Below, piece by piece: positions 10,446 through 31,218 of a stretch of DNA of 64,000 bases. A model generated the notes under the pieces. The model saw only the letters and a program-made list of their open reading frames with translations. It was not told the DNA's origin and made no database searches. Numbering within the stretch: position 1 is the first letter of the stretch; every line of letters begins with the position of its first letter. A program made the translations under genes and the position numbers. Source of the DNA: Loripinus fragilis (Eukaryota > Mollusca > Bivalvia > Lucinida > Lucinidae); contig OZ026516.1 of assembly GCA_964019695.1 (NCBI GenBank), forward strand, positions 82,265,150 to 82,329,149, given 5' to 3'.

Positions 10446-11102
10446 TTTAGCTCACCTGAGCCGAAGGCTCCGAGGTGAGCTATTAGTATACCAGTCACTC
10501 CGGCGTCCGTCCGTCAACATTTTCAAACATCTTCTCTAAAACCACTGGACCAATTGAACTCAAATTTCATATGGAGACTCCTTAGGATGGGGGAACAAAA
10601 GTTTGTTCAAATGGTCCTGGTCACATGACCAAGATGGCTGCCACGCCTATATATGGTAAAAACCCTTTAAAAATCTTCTCCAGAACCAGGCCAATGACCT
10701 TGGGACTTGGTATGTAGCATTGGGGGTGTGGGGCCTACCAAGTTTGTTCAAATGATAATCCTAGGTTGACCTTGACCTACTTAACGTCAAGGTCAATTTT
10801 GCTTCCTAGCGCATTTAAATGGGATTTTTTTGAAAAGATGATTTTTTGTAAACTGTTGAAGCCAATGACATTATTCTCACTAGATATGTTCAAGCTAATG
10901 AGACAAAGACTATAAATAAGTTCCAAAGGTCAAGGTTGACCTTTCAGCCAAGGTCGCTCATATTGTTGTCCCATCATATTTTCTCAGAAACCATTAGACC
11001 AATTGAACTCAAATTTCATATGAAGACCACTTGTGATAAATTAGCCAAAACTGATACAAATTGTTCTGGTCACATGACCAAGATGGCCGACATCCCCATA
11101 TA

Positions 11103-12397
11103 CGAGGGGTGATCCAGAAATACGCGGAAAAGTGCCATTATTTCAACAATTTTAATGCGAATTACATTATTATTGTGCACAATCAAGCAAAATTTATGCT
11201 AATTTGAAAATTGGTATTTAAAATGATGTCATTTTTAAACGACATCATGGCAATGTCAGATCGCGCGACCTGGCGCACTAGTATAAAAAGTCCGTTCCAT
11301 CATTGTTAGCAACCACATTGGCGCACAATACAGTGCCATTCTCTCTCAAAAAAGTGTCCCTTGCAAGCTACACACTTTCTGCAGCGTTTTACCCAAGAAA
11401 GAAAACACTCACTACACTAGGTAACTGGTATTTCTGCGATAGCCTGCTGAACTGCAACTGGAAGATCAGCAACGTCCTCAAATCACGTACCTCTCAAAAC
11501 TCTCTTGGTCAATGGAAAAGATCACATGGGGCCAATCTGGTGAGTAGGGGGTGGTCTAAAAGTTCAAAGCCAATTCTTTTTATTGTCTCCGTAGTCTGTG
11601 CTGCTCTATGGGGCGGTGCATTGTCATGGTGAAGGATAGCTGTTTGAAGCATACCAGGCCTTTTTTCAACAGTCATGTGTGGTATCCATCTCCCACAGAT
11701 TCTCCTCATACATAGTTCATTATGAAAAATTCTAAACACGGTACTGAAGGTATTCCAGTCCTAATCGTAATATCTCTAATAGTCATCCGGCGATCAGAGT
11801 CCAATAGTCATCCGACAATCAGAGTCCAACAGCTCTTTGACTGTTTCAATTTTCTTTGTTGAGGCGGGTGAGGGGCGGCCTGGCCTCCGTTCACACGTAA
11901 CATCATTATCGCCTTGCTCAAACTTACTGTACCATTTATACAAAGCAGTTTTCTTCATATCATTGTTCCTAAAAGCAGTTTTTAACATTTCGAACGTGGG
12001 CAGTCTTTTTCTTATTCGGATTATCTGTGTCACGTGCTTGTGTTCAGCGTCGAATAACGTCAAAATTGGCATTTGTCCTCACTTACGTCAACCTCAAATC
12101 AGGGCCGTTGTTAAGATATAACTCAATACAGAAAGTGACTGTCGCAAAGCTTCTGTTTAAACACTGAATTTCTGTTTAAAACGGATGAAAACGTTAAATG
12201 ACGTCATGTGCGCCGGGTAGCGTTACCCTTGCGTCGCTAAGGTAACGATTCCATTAAAACAATACTTTCCACGTGTTTTGAAATTAGCTTCCAATATTCA
12301 AAATAAATCAAAGATCAGATTTCATAAGTATCAAAGGGATTGTTTAATTAACAAAACTTATAGAGCACTTTTCCGCGTATTTCTGGATCACCCCTCG
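11103..12397 (-). mobile_element. mariner-family transposon, inactivated
   Basis: The element is 1295 bp long. Positions 11103-11135 (starting CGAGGGGTGATCC) are a perfect 33-bp inverted repeat of 12365-12397. It is flanked by TA on both sides (11101-11102 and 12398-12399), the Tc1/mariner target. Subterminal TATAAAAAGTCCG lies near the left end. It inserted into the CACCTGAG repeat, which resumes after 12399. Despite perfect termini the transposase is broken, so the termini look younger than expected from the coding decay. Confidence 0.9.
11340..12072 (-). pseudogene. mariner transposase remnant
   Basis: This is the cut-and-paste enzyme of the mariner above, read on the minus strand. The N-terminal DNA-binding part (12072-11794) holds helix-turn-helix-like sequence and CERRPGRPSPAS, then KIETVKELLDSDCRMTI. 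The C-terminal part (about 11739-11509) has HHDNAPPHRA with the second catalytic Asp and TIKRIGFELLDHP, and a decayed tail to about 11340 (KRCRKCVACKG-like). The region with the first catalytic Asp is missing. The usual YSPDLAP motif reads LLTRLAP, so the third Asp is also lost. It cannot be active. Confidence 0.85.
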
Positions 12398-12718
12398 TAT
12401 GATGAAAACCCTTTAAAAATCTTCTTCTCCAGAACCAGAAGGGTGATGACATTGGGATTTGGTATATAACATTTGGGATGTGGGGTCTACCAAGTTTGTT
12501 CAAATGATGATCCTAGGTTGACCTTGACTACTTAACATCAAGGTCAAATTTGCTTCCTAATGCATTTAAATTGGAATTTTTTTGAAAATTTGATTTTTTT
12601 AAAATTTTTGTTTGATTTGATTCTTAACGTCCCATCAACAGTCTTTCAGTTATGCGGGGACGGGTCTTCCTGGGTTGAACCAGTACTAAGCTAGGACAAG
12701 GCAAATTCGACGAATTTA

Positions 12719-13971
12719 TATCCCCCGACGAAGGGTTATTTGAGAGAAACATGTAAATCACAAAACATAAATCCCATTTATCTAACCCTTAGTTCACCTA
12801 CAGTATCATTCAGATCATTACAAACGCCTGTCAAGTATGTTTTAGTGCTTAGTTCAATAAAAAATATACTTACATCTGCACAATTTCAATATCTGACCTT
12901 TAAACCCAACCTCAGAGGTCAAGATTGTGTGTAAATTCAAAGTGTTACCTTGCATGTAGGTCTACACTTCTTCCACTTTACTTTGATATGCAACATGACC
13001 ACTTTTAGAAAAGAACAAAAATGACCCTTTGACCCCACCCCAGGGGTCGTTGGTGTGTGTAATGACAGCACACTTGCTTTCATGGTGCTCTGTGCTCAAT
13101 TCCCTTTAATTTGATATGCAACATGACTACTTTCAGTAAAAGATATAGTTCGACCTTTTGACCCCACCCCTTGGGTCAAGGGTGTGTCTGTGGGAAAAAT
13201 ATTTGCTACCATGCTGCTGCCAGCGTCGTCAGCTTTAATTTGATATGCAACATGACTACTTTCAGAAAAATATATAGTTTGACCTTTTGACCCCACCCCC
13301 TGGGTCGAGGGTGTGTCTGTGGGCAAAATATTTGCTACCATGTTGCTGCCAGCGTCTTCAGCTTTAATTTGATATGCAACATGACCATATTCTGAAAAAG
13401 TTTTATTTTGGCCTTGGCCCCACCCCCTAAGTCCACCAAAGGGGCTCGGAATCAGGCCTTCAAACTGAAATCCCGTTTAGTATGTTTCATATCAATTGCT
13501 GCTCTGCCTGCATGCAAAATTTCAGCAAAAATATTAATAATTGCCTTAGTTATTGCGAAATTTAAATATTTGACCTTTGACCCCTTAGGTTGGGTCAAAG
13601 GGGGTGGGGTAAAACTTTGACACTGTCATTCCTATCTACAGGCACTTGGCAATCATGGTCCTAAGCGAGAAGTTGTCAAATATGATAGCTTTGATGAAAT
13701 GTGAAGATCATCACACAAAAAAGCTAATATAGGTTTTGCCTTATAATTGCCTATACTTAAACAAGGGCAATAACTCAAGTGTTAAGGGGTCGATTTTGAC
13801 CAAACTTATAGGATATCAAGAGTCCATGGTACTAATCATTTGTACCAAGAATGAATTAAATCTGACCAATAGGTACTGAGATATGGTTCCGGACAGACAA
13901 AAAGTGCGGACAGACGGAATGGACGGACGGATGACGCCAAAACTATATCCCTCCGACTTCGTCGGGGGATA
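12719..13971. mobile_element. Non-autonomous DNA transposon carrying a tandem array
   Basis: Left end TATCCCCCGACGAAG (12719-12733) and right end CTTCGTCGGGGGATA (13957-13971) are perfect complements over 15 bp. It lies inside a SINE, which fixes its outer limits. The target duplication is unclear because flanks are TA-rich. The interior is a 129-bp tandem array and GGACGGACGGATGACGCC near the right end. Non-coding. Confidence 0.7.
12978..13435. repeat. 129-bp tandem repeat, about 3.5 units
   Basis: The units start with TTTAATTTGATATGCAACATGA at 13105, 13234 and 13363 (period 129), with an older diverged unit at about 12978. Each contains GACCTTTTGACCCCACCCC and GGGTGTGTCTGTGGG. A related TTTAATTTGATATTCCACATGA occurs at 28276 in RPS2 intron 2. 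Confidence 0.8.
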
Positions 13972-14404
13972 ATAAATGTGTCTTGCTCAAGGACTACAAC
14001 ACAGTGTCGCTGGTGAGGCTCGAACCCGCGACCCTTCGGTCTCGAGTCAAGCACTCTACCACTGCCCTCCCTATTTTTTTTTTAAATACTGTTGAAGCCA
14101 AAGTCATTATTCTCATTTGATATGTTCAACCTAATGAGACGATGGCTGTAAATAAGTTCCAAAGATCAAGGTTGACCTTTCAGCCAATGTCGCTTATTGG
14201 AGTCCCATCAATATATTAAAACATAGTTTTCTCAGAAACCTTTAGGCCAATAAACTCAAATTTCATACAGAGACTCCTTAGAGTTGAAGGGAGTAAATTG
14301 AAAATGAATGTTAATGGTCACATGACCAAGATGGCCGCCATGCCCATGTAAGGTAAAAACTCTTTAAATGTTTTCTCTTGAACCAAAAGTCCAATGGCCT
14401 TGGG

Positions 14405-14660
14405 ACTTAGTATGTTTGTTTGTTTGTTGTTTGTTTGCTTTACGTCCCATGTCAACAGCTATGGTCATTGCGGGACGGTCAGTTCACTTAACCACACTTT
14501 TTCCTGGGCAGGCTTGAGCAAGCGGTTAACCAGTAATTTGTGCACGTACTTTCGCTTGTAACTGACAACAACCCTTCTTGAATAAATCAGCGGAAGGAGG
14601 AGAATGACCGTAGAAATTATTTCATGATCAATCTCCACGAAAGTATGGTACCGGGCCGAG
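14405..14660 (-). mobile_element. tRNA-derived SINE, truncated
   Basis: GTTTGTTTGTTGTTTGTTTGC tail, CCCATGTCAACAGCTATGGTC body and GATCAATCTCCACGAAAGTA. It stops at about 14656 before the tRNA-like head, where the flanking sequence GGACTTAGTATGTAGTATTGG resumes; that flank motif occurs on both sides (14400 and 14660). Confidence 0.75.
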
Positions 14661-14941
14661 GACTTAGTATGTAGTATTGGGGATGTGGACTTAGTATGTA
14701 GTATTGGGGATGTGAGCCCTACAAGGTTTGCACAAATGATGAATCTGGGTTGACCTTGACCTTTTTTATGCCAAGGCCAAATTTGATTCCTAATGCATTT
14801 ATATTGGAAAAATCTTTAAATGTTCATTTTTCTATAACTTCAAGAGAAAATTATAATACTCACGAGAGATGTTAAACCTAATGAAACACTGGTTTTATAT
14901 AAGCACCAAAGGTCAAGCTTAGCTTTGACCTTTCATCCAAG

Positions 14942-15710
14942 TAGGGTTGCCACGTTTACGAAATTTGGTAAACGTTTACACAATTTCTAATAACCGAAAC
15001 AATTCTGTTTACACAGAACTTCCAGATTTGATTTTTTAATTATGCAGACAGGTAACATCGCTGAAATTTTTCCTTGAAAAACTTGTACCTTGTGAGAATA
15101 TTCGAAATTGGGTGTTGTAATAGAACTCATTTCAAGTAATTGGAAAGTGATTACAACATGCCCAGACTGGTATATTACCAACATTTTCTTCAGTTGCAAG
15201 TGTGTAATTAATGAGTTGACATGCACAAGACATAACTGCCAATCATCACGTACGCATCATACACACGCGACAGGAAGTAAACAAATTTTTTTTTAAGCCA
15301 TACATGCGTCTCCACCAAATATTAAGACATGCCTTTACATAACTGTTAAAAATGCAGGAATATAATTGCTCCAAGCAGTGACTAAGTGAAACGATATTCG
15401 GGACATTTTTATGGCCTGTTGAGCCACTGTCTGTGAGGGCCCGATAAGCAAAGAATTGGAAAAATGCTCCCTATTGTAAGATACTGTCAGTTGAGCATCT
15501 CCGCCGTAATTCTAATTGCAGTAGATATTTTATCAAATACAACCGAATCTGAGAAAACAAACATACTGATTGATGATCCAGAGCGGGGTGTTCAATAGAA
15601 AATGCTATTAACAAACCTGTGACGACGCTGGTCAGGTGTAAACGGTAGGCCAATTTTGTAAATGTTTATTGCAAAAACACGAAACGGGACGTGTAAACGT
15701 GGCAGCCCTA
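14942..15710. mobile_element. hAT MITE (copy 1) with 8-bp target duplication
   Basis: 769 bp. The ends are TAGGGTTGCCACGTTTACG and CGTGTAAACGTGGCAGCCCTA. An exact 8-bp duplication CATCCAAG lies at 14934-14941 and 15711-15718. The TAGGG-type ends plus 8-bp duplication define the hAT superfamily. A sister copy is at 51638-52432. No transposase. Confidence 0.9.
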
Positions 15711-15979
15711 CATCCAAGGCCACTCATTTTGAACTCCCACATACGTATCTAAGCATCTTTTTCTCAGAAATCATTGGGCTGTTGAACTCCTATTTCATAT
15801 GGAGTATTTAGTAGATAAAACAATATAAATATAATATTTGTTTTAGGTCATTTGACCAAAATGGTCACCATGCCCATATGGTAAAAACAAAATATGTTTA
15901 AATAATAAACCAAAGTTGTCCTTGACCTATTTAAAACATTATTCAGGAGATCAGGTGAGCGCTTCAGGACCTCTAGTTT

Positions 15980-16745
15980 ATTTAAGGATGATGACCTTGA
16001 AAATTAGGTCAAGGTCACCAAAATCATATCAACTCTACATTTTGCCATGATGATACATTACATTAAGCTAAATACAATGTTCATTTCAAGAGATATCCTA
16101 CAAAAAACATATTTTGGTCAAAATTTGACATTTCAAAATGCCCCTGACTTTGAAAATTAGGTTGAGGTCACTAAAATCTAATCAACCCTTCTCCTCTTCC
16201 CAACAATGTATCTATGTGAGTTTGGTCAAAATCCATCTGCTGGTTCCGATAATAACTCATGGAAACCATATTTTAGACATTTTTGCGTCCCGCTGTGACC
16301 TTGAAAATAAGATCAAGGTCACCAAAATTTAATCAACTCTTTCCTTCAAGCCAACAATGTATCTATGCAAGTTTGGTCAAAATCCATCCACTTGTTCAGA
16401 GGATAACACACCGAAAACATATTTTGGACATTTCAAAGTGGCACTGTGACCTTGAAATTTAGGCCAAGGTCCCGAAATTTGACCAACTCTTCCCCTCCTC
16501 CTAACAATGTATCTACGCAAGTTTGATAAAAATCCATCCACTAGTTCAGAGGGTAACAAACAGAAATTATATTTAGGACATTTCAAAGTGCCCCGTAGAC
16601 CTTGATATAAATTATAAATAAGGTCAAGGTCACCAAAATCTAATCAACTCTTCCCTTTCTCCCAACAATGTATCTATGCAAGTCTGGTCAAAATACATCA
16701 ATTGGTTCAGAAGATAATGCACAGAAATGCAAAAGCAGATGTCGA
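15980..16745. repeat. ~150-bp tandem repeat, 4-5 units
   Basis: The motif CAACAATGTATCTATG-CAAGTTTGG recurs near 16200, 16352, 16501 and 16663 (spacing 149-162), each followed by TCAAAATCCATC, TTCAGAGGATAA and GACATTTCAAAGTG..GACCTTGA..TCAAGGTCACC. Non-coding; the short ORFs across it come from the repeat. Confidence 0.75.
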
Positions 16746-16800
16746 CGGGATCCGCACAAAAAACAATATATCCCTCCAGGCTGGGGGTGGACATAATAAT

Positions 16801-17230
16801 GATCAATTTTTCAATGCATTAACCTTCACTAGGAACCTTGTTTTTAAATTTTCCCAGGGGAATGTTAATGCATGAAAAACAATGCACAATACCTTGTAAC
16901 CTATATTATAAACTTAATTTGGCATTTTAATCCTTCCAAGTCCTGAATTAACATAGTTCTTTGTGTCCCTTCTAGTTTGACAATCAGAATGATTCGCTCT
17001 TTTTTATGTGCGTGTTCAAGTTTTCATGTTCTGGGTTGGTCTGTGATTGTGGCATTTCGTCATATTCATTGTGTGTATGCAATTCAGCTTTAAATCTTTG
17101 TTTATAAGTGACTCCAAAATGCGTACTTTGGCAATCATGAAAGATCCAGATGTAATACTGCATGTGATAAGGGTCTACACTATTTTGGGAAGACAAAAAA
17201 ATTCTTCAAAGAAACACACTTTTTATTTAA
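16801..17230. other. No gene recognised
   Basis: Two overlapping short ORFs (63-70 codons) on opposite strands have no recognisable features. GTGATTGTGGCATTTCGTCATATTCA at 17044 recalls the dispersed repeat at 24460-24485. Confidence 0.35.
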
Positions 17231-17412
17231 ATGGGTGAAAGTTCAAAAATCCTGAACTTTCAAAATTCCAATCTTAAACAATTTCAAGTGGACAACTGTA
17301 TTATGACTGACTATAAATCAGAGAACCTATTATAATCTCCCTAATTCAGCATTTTGTGGAAGTCAGCCTCAAAATCCTGAATTCAGGAATAATTCTGAAA
17401 ACTTTCATCCAT
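17231..17412. mobile_element. MITE family E (copy 2)
   Basis: The ends are ATGGGTGAAAGT and ACTTTCATCCAT; inside are AATCCTGAACTTTC and CCTCAAAATCCTGAATTCAG as in 7715-7956. Confidence 0.65.
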
Positions 17413-17659
17413 GACCATCCAAAGTGTATTGTTTCAAACCAGAAGGAAGAATCCAGTATTGCATTAAGGGTCAAGATGGGTTTTCTAGAAATTCTGAGAC
17501 CTCCAAATAAGCAGGATTAACCTTCTATGGTACTTCAGCATTGATTTTCTCCAGTTTCTAGTAAATTACGTTCTTGTTGTCATTCAAATCCTCTCAAAAG
17601 GAAGATTCGAAAAGCTTATACATTTCTGGATAAACATGTATGTAGGCTATGGAAATTTA

Positions 17660-18195
17660 ACAAGAGGGCCCTGGATCCCTCACAAGAGTCCAGGCTCATG
17701 AGAGGAAATTTATCACAAACTGTAAATCCCATTTCTCCACACCCAAGAACATCTTTGGTATCACTCAGATCATAACTAAAGCCAGTCAATTATGTAGTAC
17801 AGCCAATGTTTAAGTGTCAACATGCTCAAAAAACTAATTCTAGCCTGTGTGACCTAGATATGCAACAGACCAGAACCATTATTGTAGAGGGCCATATAAC
17901 GATCATTAGGCCAAATAAAAATGTTTCAGGCAGCAGGTCTGAAAGTTTTACGTAGGGTAGGCACTAATTTATATTCTTCGACAATTGCCTTTCAAAATGC
18001 ATAAAATTATATCTTTTCCAGAAAACCTGAAAAAATCCCATGTTTCATCTGTAAATTTAGGTAGGGTTGGGTTACCCCGAACACAGGTATTTTTCTTATT
18101 TGGCCTTACTGCGAAGTTTGGTCAAAATCCAGCCAGTGGTTTAGATGTCCTGACAACGTTTAACAACCACAAAATCTCACCTTGAGCGAGGGTGA
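17660..18195. mobile_element. 'AACAAGAGGGCC' repeat with a nested MITE
   Basis: It begins AACAAGAGGGCCCTGGATCCC and ends CACCTTGAGCGAGGGTGAACTAAAA, a pair of ends I associate with a widespread molluscan repeat. From 17911 to about 18105 it contains an element with ends GGCCAAATAAAAATGTTTC and ATTTTTCTTATTTGGCC, seen alone at 26750-27016. Confidence 0.45.
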
Positions 18196-18333
18196 ACTAA
18201 AATACCTTAATATTTAAAGTGAAAAATATTTGTTTACATGCAAAGTTATTACACAGTTTTTGCTGTAGCATCAAATAAAAGATTGGGAAAGGAATGCTCA
18301 TATCCATTTAATTAAAATGTTTAAGGTGCTCTG

Positions 18334-18378
18334 GGTGCTCAAAAGAACCGTCTCAATAAGACGGCTCTTTTGAGTATC
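18334..18378. repeat. CTCAAAAGAA hairpin motif (copy 2)
   Basis: GTGCTCAAAAGAACCGTCTCA-ATA-AGACGGCTCTTTTGAGTAT; an almost perfect 19-bp stem. Confidence 0.65.
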
Positions 18379-18465
18379 CACAACATGTTTTGGAATCAAG
18401 CTAAATAAAAAAACAATTTTAAAATATGCATTCTTATCTGGAGGTCTGTGACATCTTGCAGTTCT

Positions 18466-18870
18466 CAGGGTTCCCACAGAAATTCAAAATCACAATTCCA
18501 TGATCAACAATGTAATTTCCATAACTATTTAATGCACTTCCTCCAACCTTCCCTTTTTAGCAGCATCTTCACCATGCTGAGCATAAATGTGGAATGCAGA
18601 AACAACAGCATGCTTGTAGACCATGCATTCATTTGGAAATAATTAAAACTTGAAACCACCAGAAGCCAGAAAAACTAGCTGTCGGACACACGAGTGTTCG
18701 ACAGCTAGTTTTCTGGCTACTGGTTGTTTCATCAAATTATTCCACAAAATTCCATGATTTTTCTATGATTATTCAGATTTTTTTCCAATTCAATGATTTT
18801 TCCATGCATGGAACTTTTTTTTTAGTGATTTTCCAGGTTTCCATGATTTCCAGAGCTTGTGGGAACCCTG
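18466..18870. mobile_element. hAT-like MITE with a nested hairpin
   Basis: The ends are CAGGGTTCCCACA and TGTGGGAACCCTG (perfect 13-bp inverted repeat). A long hairpin at about 18660-18717 (AGCCAGAAAAACTAGCTGTC..GACAGCTAGTTTTCTGGCT) sits in the middle. No exact target duplication was found (AGTTCT versus AGTTAT). Non-coding. Confidence 0.7.
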
Positions 18871-18947
18871 AGTTATAGATTTTGACGTATCGGCAGGTTA
18901 AACCCTTGCCTTATAGGCTAAAACAAGAAGCAACACAAAATGTATTT

Positions 18948-18953
18948 TTTATT
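18948..18953 (-). terminator. RPS2 polyadenylation signal
   Basis: AATAAA on the minus strand, 48 bases after the RPS2 stop codon, within CTAATAAAAAATACA. Its position suits the short 3' UTR of a ribosomal protein gene. Confidence 0.65.
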
Positions 18954-19000
18954 AGTTTTTGACCTTTTAATTAGTCCGCAGAAGCAGCATTTTAAGTGAT

Positions 19001-29328
<10,328 letters not shown>

Positions 29329-29374
29329 TGCTACAAAGAACCAATGTAACTTTTTGGAAAGTGCATATAATAAT

Positions 29375-30185
29375 TAGGGCTGGCACGATTAATCGAAATA
29401 TCGGTTAATCGGTCGACATACAAAAGAAAAACGATTATCGATATGAAAATTCAAAAATCGGTTACTTTTAATGGATATTCTGTCTATTTATTCAATTAAA
29501 ATCCAAGCGTAATTGCCTCGTGTTATTTTTTGTTTAGACTGGAAGTGCCCTGAAGTGCATTGTCATAAACAGTAGATGTGTATAAATTGCTGTAACGGAG
29601 TAGTAAAACGTTGGGCTCTGCAGGCTTACTCAACAGCTGATTGTTAGAAAAAAGGTTATACTTGCGCTTCTCTGTTTTAAAGTAGTACAAAATCACGAAA
29701 TATTCATCAGATGAATAATCTATCATAAAAGTTTTCTCCGCAGTTAAATTCGAGTTTAGAAGCTTTCAATTTGACCGACTTTTACAGCGGGTCTTATTTT
29801 ACACAAAGGTGTTCGTGCCATGCATATTTAACTTCCTTTTGTATGACTTCACGCAACGTGAAATTAACAACAAAAATGGCCGACTGCAATTTAATTACCG
29901 ACTTTGCCAATTAGCAAGTCAATTTTCTCCCAACAGAGTGGATGACGACTTATTTTGAGCACAGGTGCCACTTTTTATTTTAAACCTTTTATCTTTTGAA
30001 TATAAAACACATGCTACTTAGTGTTGTTTAGCGAAACGATGGGGAAATCAATGCCATTGACCATGCAAGAGTTGTCAAAACGTTCTGAGACTCTCTGTCA
30101 AGTTTGAGCGATTACTAATCGGTTATATATCGAAATGCAAGGACCGATTATCGATTAGCATTGTGGCTTCGATTAGTGAGCCCTA
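29375..30185. mobile_element. hAT MITE with 8-bp target duplication, RPS2 intron 1
   Basis: 811 bp. The ends are TAGGGCTGGCACGATTAATC and the complement-type GATTAGTGAGCCCTA. Exact 8-bp duplication ATAATAAT at 29367-29374 and 30186-30193. Subterminal CGATTAATCG/ATCGATTA motifs. It lies 36 bp upstream of the acceptor before the start codon. No transposase. Confidence 0.85.
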
Positions 30186-30289
30186 ATAATAATAAAAGGT
30201 TTGGGTGCTCAAAAGAACTGTCTCATGAAAGTCAGGTGATTTACATTAACTCCATTTTGTGGTCCGTTTTCACCACAGTCACAGTGCCA

Positions 30290-30462
30290 ATCCTTTGACT
30301 TTTACATCCCAATCAACAATTTTTCATTTATGTTGGGGCGGGACTTCGTACTAAGCAAGGATTAAAAATGTGTCTTGCTCAAAGACAAAACACAGTGACG
30401 CCGGTGAGGCTCGAACCCGCAACCCCTCGGTCTCAGTTAAGCACTCTACCACTACGCCAATC
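30290..30462 (-). mobile_element. tRNA-derived SINE, second type, intact
   Basis: CATCCCAATCAACAATTTTTC, GTCTTGCTCAAAGACA and, on the minus strand, a head GGCGTAGTGGTAGAGTGCTT..GGGTTGCGGGTTCGAGCC. It is preceded at 30205 by half of the CTCAAAAGAAC hairpin. Confidence 0.75.
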
Positions 30463-31209
30463 TAACAAGATTATTTGTCTGTAATGCACCCTTGCAGTAT
30501 AATGACAATGGATTTATTCCAATTAAGGGCCCATGAAGGGCAAAAAATCATAGGAGAAATTCTCCATACAAAGATTGAGCATAATTAGAAATACAAGAAT
30601 ACACAGTACAGTTGATGTCTGCCTAGCAGATTTGGACAAGTATCCTCATTGAAGTTGAACACAAAAGACAATGCATATTAAATGTAATCACTCAGTGGAG
30701 AGCATGCAGAGCTATCTAAATGTAAACCTATGGAAATATGATCCAGAAATGTATACTGGGATAATCAGTTTTCGCCAACCTAAGCAGATATGGCTATGAG
30801 GATAGTAAAATAAAATACAACCTGGCCAGAAAATGATTTTATCATAAAATTTCAACCTTTTATAATAATGTGTGATACCTTTGAACATTAAAATATGTTA
30901 TTTAATTTTCAAAAACTTTGATTTGTTTGTGCATCTGTTTTTCAGCCATCTTTAAAATACTAATCTAAGTTCCGACAACTCTTGTTGACCAGAAAAAGAG
31001 GCCTCATAAAGGGTTGGATAGATAAAAAATCAATAGGTGTTATGAGACAAACCATTTTTTTCTTTCAATGAACAAAAATTATTGTAAATCTTTTGTGATT
31101 TAATCTATTGTAATCAAAAATATTTCAGTCACATTTTTTTTCAATATTCAATTCAAATTCAGATTGATTTGGACCCCTAGGTTCATTGGGGTGCTACCAC
31201 ACAGACAGT
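30463..31209. other. RPS2 intron 1, no element recognised
   Basis: AT-rich non-coding sequence. No ORF, tandem array or paired termini were noticed. Confidence 0.4.
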
Positions 31210-31218
31210 AAATGAAAA

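Larger units (their letters stand above)
12607..14072 (-). mobile_element. tRNA-derived SINE, second type, split by a 1.25-kb insert
   Basis: The left part (12607-12718) has GATTCTTAACGTCCCATCAACAG and the body. The right part (13972-14072) has TGTGTCTTGCTCAAGGAC and, on the minus strand, a tRNA-like head GGCAGTGGTAGAGTGCTTGA..GGGTCGCGGGTTCGAGCC (boxes A and B). Between them lies the element at 12719-13971. An uninterrupted relative is at 30290-30462 and another at 19760-19925. Confidence 0.75.
10449..16800. repeat. Long degenerate 'AGCTCACCTGAG' repeat with later insertions
   Basis: It opens with AGCTCACCTGAGCCGAAGGC and CGAGGTGAGCTATT, then shows recurring modules: GGTCACATGACCAAGATGGC, CAAGTTTGTTCAAATGAT, GTTGACCTTGACCTA and CAAGGTCAA. 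This is a repeat type I associate with bivalve genomes. Three or more degenerate units can be followed (10449-11100 continuing at 12400-12610; 14080-14400 continuing at 14660-14940; 15711-15975). They are split by a mariner, two SINEs, a tandem-bearing MITE and a hAT MITE. Many extended half-sites TCAAGGTCA occur. Non-coding. Confidence 0.6.

Noticed and set aside
13105..13435. Regularly spaced repeats that could suggest a CRISPR array
   Set aside because: The repeats are contiguous 129-bp tandem units without variable spacers, in animal DNA inside a transposon.
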